Shown: positions 1 to 8,800, counted from the stretch's first letter. The stretch is 30,173 nt of DNA from an uncultured Succinatimonas sp. (GCA_937880335.1 CALFLJ010000140.1:1-30173); one strand, 5' to 3'. Numbers and translations: made by a program. Notes: generated from the letters alone by a model not told the origin.

Positions 1-17
1 CCCGGGCTCCTTTTCCA

Positions 18-50
18 AACCCGATGTCAAAGACATCGGGTTTTTGCGTT
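18..50 (+). terminator. Intrinsic terminator of a gene left of the window
   Basis: A perfect 9-bp stem (CCCGATGTC at 20-28 with GACATCGGG at 32-40) with an AAA loop is followed by TTTTT and, after GCG, another T run. The T tract lies on the right, so it ends rightward transcription from a gene outside the window. Confidence 0.85.
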
Positions 51-834
51 TTTAGCACTTTGAAAAATCAAACTTTCATTTCTGTGTTTCTCTGTTTGTT
101 TCTTTTTATTATGCAAAAGAAGTTTACAAGTTTACTGTTATCTAAAAGCCTGCTTTTGCGAGACTCAGATAGAATAACTCATCTACCCTTTAGCAAATTA
201 TGGTTGATACTTATGCATTTGGAATTGCCTTCATAAGTTAGTTATGAATGGAAGACAAGGCTTGTTGCATCTGCATGCGTTTTAAATTATTCATTTAAGA
301 GTTGATATTCTTTATGTTGACTAAAAGTCAATATCACTATCGTGCGTAGCTGGGAGAGGAAATAAATTTACTTTTACAAAATACTGTAATTTAAAGCTAA
401 GACCCATAAATCGCTTTTTTTGGGGCTGCTGTAGTGTTAATAGCACCGTTATAGAGCCTGTATTTAATTTTAAGATCTAGTTCTTTATCTCAAGGCTTGT
501 CTACAGCATTGCTTATGGCTTATGAAGAATTTTTATAATTTTTTACGATTCAATCTAGAATAGTAGCTCAAAGCATGTAATTTTATAAGTTTTAAGCTTA
601 TCTTCAAAACAATCTTATTGAAAATACTTATTCTGTAATATCTAATAGGAGAGTAAGACTTTTAAAAAGTGTATGGTAAGTTTTATATCGTTTTCCTATA
701 AAAGCTGCACTCAAGTGTTCTTATTTTCAAAGTATATAAAATCCAACTTTACAATGATATTTAAGCTTTATTAATAATAGTCCCCAGAAAAAATGTTTAA
801 TTTACTGGGGCATACAAATTTAATGTTATTCTTT
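51..834. other. Intergenic stretch, no gene supported
   Basis: This is about 780 bases of very A+T-rich sequence with frequent stops in all frames. I see no RNA gene or convincing coding sequence. Inverted repeats around 303-336 nest TTGACT/AGTCAA (321-331 region) inside TGATATT/AATATCA, but they have no terminator-type T run. A 33-codon ATG frame starting at 673 has no family resemblance. The region could hold a small RNA or decayed DNA, but nothing in it shows this. Confidence 0.5.
782..810 (-). terminator. Possible weak terminator after the helicase gene
   Basis: CCCCAG (782-787) pairs with CTGGGG (805-810) around a 17-nt A/T-rich loop, just downstream of the leftward helicase stop codon. 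The sequence that follows on the minus strand is A/T-rich but has no continuous T run, so termination here is only a suggestion. Confidence 0.35.
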
Positions 835-3099
835 TCAGCTTTCTTTTTGCTCCCAGGTTATATTTACGTTTGGCGGGGGGTTATTAGATAGCTCTTTATA
901 TAAAAGGTCAAGAAAATCAAGAGCTCCATCCAGATCTAGTCTACTGTGAGCGTAACTTAGCCGTTTTAGTTCATCGCTTATATATTCATCATATTTTTCT
1001 ATATTAAGACCTTTAATTTTGGATACCAGATCTGTTTCTTTAATTTCACTTCTATCAAGAATATTGAAAATTGCAATTTTTAGACTATCTATAGAAGTAA
1101 ATCCTAATTCAAGATGAGAGCCCCATATGGTTGCTTTAATAGATTCTTTTTTCAACAGCAGCATTACTGTTCGTAGAATTCTATCTCCTTTCCAAGGAAA
1201 TATAGCAAGTCCTTTAGGTCCACTTATTATGTGGTGTTTATCAAGACCAAGTTGCTTAAAGCAAATAAGACCTTTTTCTAGATTTGCTTTAGCTTGTTTA
1301 TTGAGAAAACTTGGTATTTCTTTATTTATATAGATGTTATACATCTCCTCTCTTATTGTGTTATGGATTTGTCCACTGCCGCCATAGAGCATTAAAGGCT
1401 CTGCTGCCTGAGTTGTGTTTTTTACTCCAATTATTTTCCTCTCTTCATTTATATAAACAACTTTCCAAGCTCTTCCTGCAAATAGGAATACATCCTCTAT
1501 TTCAAGAGGCTTTGTTAAAGGTACGGTTCCTATTCTTTTGTTTTCAGCTTCAATAGTATATTCATCAGGTGTTTTGAAAGATGCATAAAATCCCCAGTCA
1601 GAGACCATTCTTTCTCCTGCAAGACCTAGAGTTAAAGTTCCATCGTTTAATTGAACAATAAGATCTTTTTTCCCTAAGCTATATAAAAGTTCCCCATAAA
1701 TTTTAGGAGTGCACAGCGAAAAGGGACCTGTTTTGCACAGAAGTTTATATAAAGATTGAGCAGATACACTACCAAAGGACGCGATCACTGAAAGAGTTTG
1801 TTGCATAAGTGTCGAAAATGCATATTCATGCTTATAAGGTGGCTCATACCATCTTTTCAGAAGTAGATTTATCATCGCTACAGATAAAACAGTATTTTCA
1901 GCAAGCATTGAGCATAACGGCATTTTTAATCCAGTATACTCAGGTATAAATAAGCGCAATACCGCCATATGATCGCGTCGACCTGAGCGGCCTAAACGTT
2001 GCCTTAAAGATGCAACTGTAGTGGGGGGATCTATCTGTGCTATTGATTGCACATTTGATATATCTATACCTAATTCTAATGTGGCTGTACAGATTGCAGT
2101 GGTTGGAAACTTTCCTTCCTGAAGACGAAATTCAAGACTCTCCCTCATATCTTTCGACAAAGATCCATGATGAGGAAAAAATTCGTTTGGTACATGCAGT
2201 TTTTCTGAAAATTTTTGTAGTACTCCTGCAACAGCTTCTGTATAGAAGCGTGAATTGCAGAATACTAAGTTAGTAGAACCTCTTAAAAGACGAAATATAT
2301 CTGCAGAAAGAGTTTCAAACTCTTGGGGTAGCATCGATGTATCTAAAGGCTTATCTTCGTTAATTTCTCCTGTTTCTTTTGATAATAGTGTATATCCTCT
2401 GATTTGAACTGCCAGATTATCTTGTCCTGACCCCTTTTGACAGATAACCTCACAGTGTTTATTACTATTAGGCCTAAGATGGCTTATTACACCTTCAGCC
2501 TCTGAGAAAGTTGCAGAAATGCCAATCCTTACTACTGATCTGCCAATTAGGTTTTCAATTCTGTGTAATTGAGATTGAAGCTGGTAACCTCTGGCTGTTC
2601 CTATAAAAGCGTGGAATTCATCGATAATTATATAGCTGAGATTTTTAATAGCATCTTTAAGCCAGCTTACGTGGTTTATAAGCATTGATTCAAGAGATTC
2701 TGGGGTTGTAAGTACAATACCTTGAGGATTATTTAGTATTTGCTCCTTACGATTTGCTGAAACATCTCCATGCCAGGGGGTCACTTTTAGGTTCATCCCA
2801 GCGGTCATCTCGTCTAAACGTCTGAATTGATCATTAATTAATGCTTTAAGAGGACTTATATAAAGAATTTGAATTCCCTTGTGCTCTTTTTTTGCTTGTA
2901 TTGCTGTAATAGCAGGTAAAAAAGCCGCCTCCGTTTTTCCACTTGCCGTAGAAGCAGAAATAATAATATCATCACAAGACTTTAAGATAGGCCCTACAGA
3001 GGCTTTTTGAATTGGAAGAAGATCTCTCCAACCTTTACGATAAATCCATTTTTGCAGATCTTTATCTAAGAGTTGAAAAGGATTAGCGTTTTGCTCCAT
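835..3099 (-). CDS. DEAD/DEAH-box superfamily 2 helicase, Lhr/BrxHI-like
   Basis: This is a 754-residue SF2 helicase. Motif I is ASTASGKTE (K55), with a Q-type element ending at Q31 upstream. Motif II is DEFH (D160-H163), followed by SATF (motif III) and QRLGRSGRR (motif VI, around residue 370). The DEFH box, the LGRSGRR signature and the long C-terminal part match the Lhr-like family, which includes BrxHI of type 2 BREX systems. The start is supported by AAGGA six bases before ATG. The gene follows the BrxD-like ATPase by 56 bp, with a terminator-like hairpin between them. Lhr-type enzymes unwind nucleic acid in an ATP-dependent way; a defence role here is inferred only from its partner. A general repair helicase is the main alternative. 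Confidence 0.85.
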   Translation of the reverse strand: MEQNANPFQLLDKDLQKWIYRKGWRDLLPIQKASVGPILKSCDDIIISASTASGKTEAAFLPAITAIQAKKEHKGIQILYISPLKALINDQFRRLDEMTAGMNLKVTPWHGDVSANRKEQILNNPQGIVLTTPESLESMLINHVSWLKDAIKNLSYIIIDEFHAFIGTARGYQLQSQLHRIENLIGRSVVRIGISATFSEAEGVISHLRPNSNKHCEVICQKGSGQDNLAVQIRGYTLLSKETGEINEDKPLDTSMLPQEFETLSADIFRLLRGSTNLVFCNSRFYTEAVAGVLQKFSEKLHVPNEFFPHHGSLSKDMRESLEFRLQEGKFPTTAICTATLELGIDISNVQSIAQIDPPTTVASLRQRLGRSGRRDHMAVLRLFIPEYTGLKMPLCSMLAENTVLSVAMINLLLKRWYEPPYKHEYAFSTLMQQTLSVIASFGSVSAQSLYKLLCKTGPFSLCTPKIYGELLYSLGKKDLIVQLNDGTLTLGLAGERMVSDWGFYASFKTPDEYTIEAENKRIGTVPLTKPLEIEDVFLFAGRAWKVVYINEERKIIGVKNTTQAAEPLMLYGGSGQIHNTIREEMYNIYINKEIPSFLNKQAKANLEKGLICFKQLGLDKHHIISGPKGLAIFPWKGDRILRTVMLLLKKESIKATIWGSHLELGFTSIDSLKIAIFNILDRSEIKETDLVSKIKGLNIEKYDEYISDELKRLSYAHSRLDLDGALDFLDLLYKELSNNPPPNVNITWEQKES

Positions 3100-3110
3100 A
3101 AAAAATCCTT

Positions 3111-3136
3111 AAAAAAATCCCCGTCAAGACGGGGAT
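3111..3136 (-). terminator. Terminator or attenuator between ATPase and helicase genes
   Basis: Read leftward, a 9-bp stem (ATCCCCGTC with GACGGGGAT) is capped by a very tight CUUG-type loop and runs straight into seven T residues. This is a classic intrinsic terminator. The helicase ribosome-binding site (AAGGA) lies directly after the T run. It could end most ATPase transcripts and lower helicase expression, or stabilise the upstream mRNA 3' end. Confidence 0.75.
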
Positions 3137-3155
3137 GATGGAATTTATTTTTAGT

Positions 3156-4514
3156 TTAGAGTTTAAACGAGGTTAATTCATCATCGTCATCATCATCCTC
3201 AGATGATAACAAATTATTCTTATCTGTTTTGTTTTCAATTTGACTTTCGTTTACTGTAACAAGTTCTGGTCCTGAGAATTCTGGAGAAACCGTAACCTGT
3301 CCTACTAAAGATTCCCATTTAATTTCTGGATTTTGTTCTACAACTGCCAGTAGATCAACAAAGGCTTTAATGGTATTTCTTGGAGTTTTAAAGTATGCCT
3401 CGCCTATTGTTTGTGCACAGTGATTTAAGAATGCTTTTAAAGCCTCATCAGGTAAAAGGTATTTATTTGGATCTCCAGATGCAAAAACGTTGCGTATATT
3501 GCATAAGAGAACATATATTTCCTCAGGGGATAGGTTTTGTAATGGGAGAATAGGCGCATGATAGTCTACAACATGAGCAACCTCTGCAAATGTGTTGCTA
3601 GATAGGCGTGAGTGTAAAGCCTCATAACTATAAAGACCTTTTCTCTGATCAAGAAGGAACTCAGGCGTTCCTCCCAATAAAAATCCTAAGTGTTCAGCAC
3701 TACCTTGTAGACAATCATTTAAGATACGTAAGATTTGTTCATAGTTAGCAGTCCTTGCACGAGGTGACGGTAATTTATAGAGATTTACCAGCTCGTCTAA
3801 GTTTACCAACAAACCTTTAAAACCTGCCTGACATACGAAACGAGCTAAAAGCTTTATATGGTCATAAACATTTTGATCATCAACTATAGAACGTACACCA
3901 AGATCTGCTTTTGCATCTGCTTTTGATGAATATTCTCCACGCAAATAGCGTATGGCACAGTTCCTTAGATCCTCGTTGTCTTCATTGTAACCTTTCCAAT
4001 AGGCTGCAATAACATGTGCAAAATCATAGCCATCCACTAATTCAGACAGAGAGTTTAAGCGTGTTTTTATAACTCTTTCGACATCCTCTCCTGTTTCATC
4101 GGCAATTTTTCTCATTTGGGTAATAAATTTCTCAACAAGAGAAACCATGGCATTACCCTCAGGATGAGCTCTTGTTGAAAGGTTTCGAGTCAATTCTTTA
4201 TAAAGACTACGAGCCTGACCTCCTGAGGCAAACAGGCGGCGATCAGGGGTTAAATCTGCATTAAGTACCACCATACCTTTTTCTAAAGCTATATATCTTA
4301 TTAGCTGTAAGAAAAAGCTTTTACCTGCACCAAAGTCTCCTACAATAATGCGAAAGGCACTTCCGCCATTTGCAATATTATCAAGGTCTTCAATCAGAGC
4401 CTTGACTTCATTAACTCGTCCTACCTGGATGTGTTCAAGGCCGGTACGCGGGGTAACACCTGCGCGCAGGGACTGAATTATCGCAGACCGCTCTCGAAGT
4501 CTGATGCTTGCCAT
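3156..4514 (-). CDS. BrxD-like P-loop ATPase (BREX ATP-binding, DUF2791 family)
   Basis: This is a 452-residue AAA-like ATPase. Walker A is GDFGAGKS at 59-66, preceded by the family-typical G32-R33-x-x-E segment. Walker B is a hydrophobic strand ending LDEL (D240, E241). The overall pattern fits the DUF2791/BrxC-BrxD ATP-binding family and its length fits BrxD. In type 2 BREX, BrxD occurs beside the BrxHI helicase, and the next gene here is such a helicase. No PglX methylase, PglZ, PglW or PglY is visible, so this is not a recognisable BREX locus. The C terminus ends in a run of acidic residues (SSEDDDDDDEL). ATG is preceded by AGGGAGA. It lies 74 bp after prmA and could be read through from it or start at a TATAAT at 4559-4564. 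Function is unproven. Confidence 0.8.
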   Translation of the reverse strand: MASIRLRERSAIIQSLRAGVTPRTGLEHIQVGRVNEVKALIEDLDNIANGGSAFRIIVGDFGAGKSFFLQLIRYIALEKGMVVLNADLTPDRRLFASGGQARSLYKELTRNLSTRAHPEGNAMVSLVEKFITQMRKIADETGEDVERVIKTRLNSLSELVDGYDFAHVIAAYWKGYNEDNEDLRNCAIRYLRGEYSSKADAKADLGVRSIVDDQNVYDHIKLLARFVCQAGFKGLLVNLDELVNLYKLPSPRARTANYEQILRILNDCLQGSAEHLGFLLGGTPEFLLDQRKGLYSYEALHSRLSSNTFAEVAHVVDYHAPILPLQNLSPEEIYVLLCNIRNVFASGDPNKYLLPDEALKAFLNHCAQTIGEAYFKTPRNTIKAFVDLLAVVEQNPEIKWESLVGQVTVSPEFSGPELVTVNESQIENKTDKNNLLSSEDDDDDDELTSFKL

Positions 4515-4558
4515 GTCTAAGATCTCCCTGTATTAGCATGAAATTTTGTGGATTTACC

Positions 4559-4564
4559 ATTATA
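4559..4564 (-). promoter_or_regulatory. Possible -10 box for the ATPase-helicase pair
   Basis: A perfect TATAAT on the minus strand lies 44 bp upstream of the ATPase start codon, beside an A/T-only inverted repeat (4564-4570 with 4577-4583). I find no good -35 at normal spacing. It would give the pair a start independent of prmA. Confidence 0.3.
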
Positions 4565-4588
4565 GCTTATTATTGTATAAGCTTAAGA

Positions 4589-5476
4589 TTATTTGCGTGT
4601 TGCAGTTATCAAAGCCCAACCGTCTTTGCTGTCTGCAAGCTTCACATCATCGAAATCCCGCTTATAAGCTAAAATTACATCAGGTGCTTGCTCAACTAAA
4701 ATACCAGATAATGCTAATTTACCTCCTGATTTTATGAGTCTTGCTATATTAGGTTCAAGCTCAGACAAAGGTCCTGCTAAAATATTGGCCACAGCGATCT
4801 CAAAGGGAGCATCTTCAAGATCTTTATTTCCATCATATAGTTTAAGCTTTTCACTAACACCATTACGTTTAGCATTTTCCTCGCTAGCTTCTAAAGCTTG
4901 ATCATCAATGTCAACACCAGATGCGCTTTTAGCTCCTAATTTTAATGCTGCTATTGCAAGAATTCCTGAACCACAACCATAATCTAAGACAGGTTTATCA
5001 TTTAAATTTAAGCCATCAAGCCAACCTAAGCATAAGGCTGTGGTTGGATGGGTTCCTGTTCCAAAGGCAAGACCTGGATCTAACATTACAACAACACTAT
5101 TAGGTTCATTAACCTCAAGCCAGGATGGGCAAATCCATAAGTGCTTGCCAAATTTTAAAGGCTTGAATTGATCCATCCATGCTCTGATCCAGTTTTTATC
5201 TTCAAGGTGTGTTGCCATCATAGGAAAGTTATCACCTAAGATTGCTCTTAGTTTCTCTAATATTGGATTTGGATCTGTTCCTTGAGGTAATAGTCCTGTA
5301 ACCTCAGTTGCAGGCCAAAGACGTCTTTCTCCAGGTTTAGGTTCTAAAATAGGACTATCCTCTCCGTCAGTATAACTTACAGCAAGTGCTCCGCATTGCT
5401 CAAGCAAAGTAGCAGCGGTATCAGCTAATCTATTTCCTGTACGAAGTTTTATTTGTATCCAATCAGTATCTGACAT
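4589..5476 (-). CDS. prmA: Ribosomal protein L11 methyltransferase
   Basis: PrmA uses S-adenosylmethionine to trimethylate ribosomal protein L11. The 295-residue length matches the E. coli enzyme. The N-terminal substrate-recognition part begins SDTDWIQIKL. The linker has the family motif LDPGLAFGTGTHPTT. The SAM-binding Rossmann fold shows LDYGCGSGILAIAA, the acidic VDIDDQAL and the VANILAGPL segment. It starts with ATG after AGGAAA, and that ribosome-binding site overlaps the stop codon of the upstream membrane protein gene (9-bp gap), so the two are probably co-transcribed and translationally coupled. The product is cytoplasmic and the modification is usually dispensable. No lesion is visible. 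Confidence 0.97.
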   Translation of the reverse strand: MSDTDWIQIKLRTGNRLADTAATLLEQCGALAVSYTDGEDSPILEPKPGERRLWPATEVTGLLPQGTDPNPILEKLRAILGDNFPMMATHLEDKNWIRAWMDQFKPLKFGKHLWICPSWLEVNEPNSVVVMLDPGLAFGTGTHPTTALCLGWLDGLNLNDKPVLDYGCGSGILAIAALKLGAKSASGVDIDDQALEASEENAKRNGVSEKLKLYDGNKDLEDAPFEIAVANILAGPLSELEPNIARLIKSGGKLALSGILVEQAPDVILAYKRDFDDVKLADSKDGWALITATRK

Positions 5477-5485
5477 AGTTATTTC

Positions 5486-6886
5486 CTAATTTCTAATAAT
5501 GAATTCTTGCGATAGAGGAATAAGATTATCTGAAGTTTCGGGTACCTCAGCTATCATTTCCTTAAGTTTTTGTGTAATAACAGCGCTTTTGTCTCCAACA
5601 TCTAATATATAGATATTGTTATTTCGTTCAAAGCGAGTTCTCTTATGGCATATTTTATTTAGTTGCTCGTATGAAACTAAATCAGGATTATTAACTTTAA
5701 TATAGCAAACTCTTCCTTGACGGCTTACTTGTCTCAAATTAGACAGTCCGCCACAAGAACGTAGTATTGCTATTACATAAAGATCAGGATTACTCTTTGA
5801 GTTTAATTTGAGTTTTAAATTAAGTTCAGGTCCAATACGGCGTCTATTAAAAGACTTGAATACGTATAAGTGCCCCATAATAATCTGCAAAATAAAAGGA
5901 ATGGCTATTGCAGATAAGAACATGGTTAAATATTGTTCGGGTAATAGTAAAATGATTTTATGCTTAAACGATAAATCGGGTTGGTATAGTAAGAAGAAAT
6001 TACTTAGTGCAGGAAGTTTATAGTAGAGACTTAAAAAGAAAAGCCCAATAGAGCTTACACATAATGATATAAAGCTTCCTTGAAAAAACAGTAAAAGAAT
6101 ACATAATTCAATTGAGATACAGGTTCCTATATGAGATGTCAGCGCTACTACTAAACCAAAGAAGCATAAGAATAAGCGCGATCCTCCTTGGGAGATACTT
6201 GCTCTTGTTAATATAATTATAGGTAAGGCAATTAAATTAGTTAACACTACAGAGTTTAAGACTGATGTAGTAAAAATACTATTATATTGTAAATTTGCGA
6301 CTGCATTTAAGATTGAAGAAAAGCCTAAGGCCTGCATGAGTATATAAATTGGCGCTACAATGCAGGATGTAAGTGATGATACAAGGTTTTTAGATAAGCT
6401 TAGAGCAATGAAGTTATTTAGCTGGGTTACAACTACAAAGAGTATAAGTAAGGTGAAAGTAGGTAAGCTAAAAGCGAGAATAAATTCCCAGAGTTTTGCT
6501 AAAGGCCGCTCTTTTTTTCTTACTCCTAAATCAAGATCCGGTAATAAAGCTAAAGTTGCAGATAGTGATGATAGTACAATAGTTGTGGGCTGAGCAAAGA
6601 ATTCAGGCAAATTACTTTGGCAAAACAGAGTTAAAAGAAAGTAATTACTAAAGACTACAAATAATTGTAAGCTGCGAGATGTGGTTGGAACTAGAAAAGA
6701 TGCTCCTAAAGCAAAAAATCCTGGAAAAATAATCCTTGAAATAGTAATTAGATAAGATTGAAGGCTCAAGGGCCATGTAAAATTAGATCTAAGATCAAGT
6801 GCATATGAAGCTAAAGCTAATAATGCTATTGGTAGTAACAATAGCAAATAGCGTGGCTGCAAATTTTGTTTAGGAGAGGACTTCAC
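5486..6886 (-). CDS. Membrane protein resembling PTS EIICB, phosphorylation cysteine missing
   Basis: This is a 466-residue protein. Residues 1 to about 350 are very hydrophobic, with roughly ten membrane segments. Residues from about 368 to 447 resemble a glucose-type EIIB domain: an IAILRSCGGLSNL start, a KVNNPDLVSYEQL middle and a NNNIYILDVGDKSAVI end. Aligning it by eye to the EIIB consensus NIxxLDACxTRLR puts Q390 where the phosphorylated cysteine should be; C394 is four residues away. The membrane part also lacks a clear GITEPxEF motif (GTCISIEL is the nearest). It is therefore probably not a working sugar phosphotransferase and may be a sensor or a repurposed transporter. The start codon is GTG, with no strong ribosome-binding site. 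It leads the operon with prmA. A non-PTS transporter is the alternative. Confidence 0.6.
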   Translation of the reverse strand: MKSSPKQNLQPRYLLLLLPIALLALASYALDLRSNFTWPLSLQSYLITISRIIFPGFFALGASFLVPTTSRSLQLFVVFSNYFLLTLFCQSNLPEFFAQPTTIVLSSLSATLALLPDLDLGVRKKERPLAKLWEFILAFSLPTFTLLILFVVVTQLNNFIALSLSKNLVSSLTSCIVAPIYILMQALGFSSILNAVANLQYNSIFTTSVLNSVVLTNLIALPIIILTRASISQGGSRLFLCFFGLVVALTSHIGTCISIELCILLLFFQGSFISLCVSSIGLFFLSLYYKLPALSNFFLLYQPDLSFKHKIILLLPEQYLTMFLSAIAIPFILQIIMGHLYVFKSFNRRRIGPELNLKLKLNSKSNPDLYVIAILRSCGGLSNLRQVSRQGRVCYIKVNNPDLVSYEQLNKICHKRTRFERNNNIYILDVGDKSAVITQKLKEMIAEVPETSDNLIPLSQEFIIRN

Positions 6887-6930
6887 AGGCTTTATCTAAT
6901 CAGTTTTACAAAAAACATTTTACCTATATT

Positions 6931-6939
6931 ATTTTAACA
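6931..6939 (-). promoter_or_regulatory. Extended -10 promoter for the EIICB-like gene
   Basis: Read leftward, TTTGTTAAAAT contains the extended -10 pattern TG-T-TAAAAT, 44 bp before the GTG start. The same string recurs before nnr and hfq. No clear -35 accompanies it. Confidence 0.5.
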
Positions 6940-7028
6940 AATGTGGGCTTAATTAGTTTAGTAAAAAGATATTACCTTAAGATATTTAAAGATAATTCTT
7001 TTTTTTGACGGCGCAACTTTATGAATTT

Positions 7029-7037
7029 TGTTATCAT
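7029..7037 (+). promoter_or_regulatory. Extended -10 promoter for recJ
   Basis: TG-T-TATCAT lies 23 bp before the recJ GTG start. A TTGACG at 7005-7010 resembles a -35 but is 21 bp away, longer than usual, so the extended -10 probably matters more. Confidence 0.5.
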
Positions 7038-7060
7038 AAGCAAAATTAGGAGAAGATAAA

Positions 7061-8767
7061 GTGAAAATTACCCGCCGTGAGCATGTCCCGGATCAAATGT
7101 TAGAAGAGGCCGTTCCAGATCCGGTTTTACGTCAGCTTTTAGCCCGCCGCGGGGTTAAAGATGCAACTGAATGTTTTTGTGAGCTAAAGGATTTACTACA
7201 TTTTCAGGATTTAAAAAATATATCTAAAGCCGCAAGTCTTATTGCAGAAGCTATAGTTAAAGGTTCTCGTATTTTAGTAGCAGGAGATTATGATGTAGAT
7301 GGCCTTACAGGTACTGCACTAGGTGTAAGGGGGCTTCGCGCTTTAGGAGCATCTTATGTTTCAAGATTTGTACCATCAAGATATGATGGTGGCTATGGTT
7401 TATCAATAGAAGCTGTAGACCGCTTTATAGAAACTGAGAATATTGATTTTATTATTACAGTTGATAATGGTATCAGTTGTAATGAGGCTATAGCATATGC
7501 AAAAGAGCGTGGGCTTACAGTAGTAGTTACAGATCATCATGAAACGTTAGACGTTCTTCCTGGCGCAGATGTTATTGTTGATCCTAAGCAACCTGGGGAT
7601 GAGTTTGAATCAAAGAATCTATGTGGTGTTGGGGTGTTATTTTATGTTCTTTGCGCAGTTAAAGCAGAACTTATAGATAAAGGCTTTTATAAAGATAAAA
7701 GTTTTGTCCCTAATTTAAGCGAATTTTTAGACCTTGTCGCTTTAGGAACAATAGGCGATGTTGTTCCCTTAGATGCTAATAATCGACGTTTAGTAAAAGC
7801 AGGTTTTCGGCGCCTAAGAGATGGTAGGTGTGCCCCTGGAATTATTGCATTAGCACAAGTTGCAAGGATTAAGCTTCATAATCTAACTACAGTAAACATT
7901 TCATTTGACCTATGTCCACGACTTAATGCAGCTGGACGTATTCAATTAGAAGATAATCCTGCTGCTGATTTGCTTTTAACTGATGATTTTGATAAGGCTT
8001 TAGAGTTAGCTGCACGTCTTGATATGTGTAATCGAAGACGTGGTGACTTTGAAAGAGTTGCCTTATCTGAGGCAAAAGAGGATGCACAAGCTCAAAAAGG
8101 GAAAAGTGCAATTACCTTATACAGACCTTCCTGGTTGTCGGGGATAGGAGGTCTTTTGGCAGGACGCATTAAAGACACCTTTAATGTACCTTGTTTTGTT
8201 TTCTCAGGAGATGGCGAGATAATTTCAGGATCGGCAAGATCTGTTCCTGGATTTGGTGTAGCTCAACTTTTACAAAGAATTGACACCACTCACCCAGGTC
8301 TTTTAATACGCTATGGAGGCCATGCCATGGCAGCAGGTGCTAGTATTAAACGCACTGATTTAGATCTTTTCAGAGATGTATTTAATGAGGAGGCAAGGCT
8401 ATGTACAGGAGGTCCTCAAGAATGTGAAATTTTAAGTGACGGTCTTTTGCCTAGTAATTATTTAAATTTAGCTTTTGCTCTTGATTTAGAAAAAGCAGGA
8501 CCTTGGGGTAATGGATTTCCTGAACCTTTATTTGATGGTGAATTTATTGTTGAAAAGGCCGAGCTTTTAACAGCTCGACATTTAAGACTAGTTTTAATTT
8601 CTTGTGCAGACGGTGCGGTAATTCGTGGAATAAGGTTATGGGCAAGTACTAGTGAGAAAGCAATAGCAGAAGGTATGCGTGTTACAGTAGCCTATACTTT
8701 AGCTGTAAACCGCTATAGTGGAGCTAATCGCCTTGAAATTCATATTGAATCAATAAGTCCAATTTAA
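7061..8767 (+). CDS. recJ: Single-stranded-DNA-specific exonuclease RecJ
   Basis: RecJ degrades single-stranded DNA 5' to 3' in recombination, mismatch repair and base-excision repair. The 568-residue length is close to E. coli RecJ. The DHH phosphoesterase core shows DYDVDG (D76-G81), the VDNGIS segment, VVTDHH (D158-H160) and ALGTIGDVVPL. The DHHA1 part has RYGGHAMAAGA, followed by the C-terminal nucleic-acid-binding region. The start is GTG, chosen because AGGAGA lies at good spacing and the next ATG would remove family sequence. It stands alone, divergent from the EIICB-like gene, and ends at a hairpin shared with ppgK. The first 60 bases of the gene are 50% G+C by hand count, against about 35% in a late 60-base stretch. 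Confidence 0.97.
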   Translation: MKITRREHVPDQMLEEAVPDPVLRQLLARRGVKDATECFCELKDLLHFQDLKNISKAASLIAEAIVKGSRILVAGDYDVDGLTGTALGVRGLRALGASYVSRFVPSRYDGGYGLSIEAVDRFIETENIDFIITVDNGISCNEAIAYAKERGLTVVVTDHHETLDVLPGADVIVDPKQPGDEFESKNLCGVGVLFYVLCAVKAELIDKGFYKDKSFVPNLSEFLDLVALGTIGDVVPLDANNRRLVKAGFRRLRDGRCAPGIIALAQVARIKLHNLTTVNISFDLCPRLNAAGRIQLEDNPAADLLLTDDFDKALELAARLDMCNRRRGDFERVALSEAKEDAQAQKGKSAITLYRPSWLSGIGGLLAGRIKDTFNVPCFVFSGDGEIISGSARSVPGFGVAQLLQRIDTTHPGLLIRYGGHAMAAGASIKRTDLDLFRDVFNEEARLCTGGPQECEILSDGLLPSNYLNLAFALDLEKAGPWGNGFPEPLFDGEFIVEKAELLTARHLRLVLISCADGAVIRGIRLWASTSEKAIAEGMRVTVAYTLAVNRYSGANRLEIHIESISPI

Positions 8768-8770
8768 GTA

Positions 8771-8793
8771 TTACTACTCAAAAAGAGTAGTAA
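8771..8793. terminator. Hairpin between convergent recJ and ppgK
   Basis: A perfect 9-bp stem (TTACTACTC with GAGTAGTAA) has an AAAAA loop and sits between two facing stop codons. On the plus strand a broken T-rich tract follows (about 8794-8810). On the minus strand the tract is short, so it should work better for recJ. Confidence 0.65.
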
Positions 8794-8800
8794 TTCTCAT

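Noticed and set aside
24..236. A 70-codon plus-strand frame rich in hydrophobic residues
   Set aside because: It starts inside a terminator stem, has no ribosome-binding site and resembles no family I know.
673..774. A 33-codon ATG frame in the left gap
   Set aside because: No family resemblance, no well-placed ribosome-binding site and random-looking composition.
3180..3205. A CAT/GAT run as a phase-variable microsatellite
   Set aside because: It encodes the acidic tail of the BrxD-like protein with mixed GAT and GAC codons and is too short and impure for clear slippage.
835..4514. A complete BREX locus
   Set aside because: Only BrxD-like and helicase genes are present; the flanking genes are housekeeping or empty sequence.
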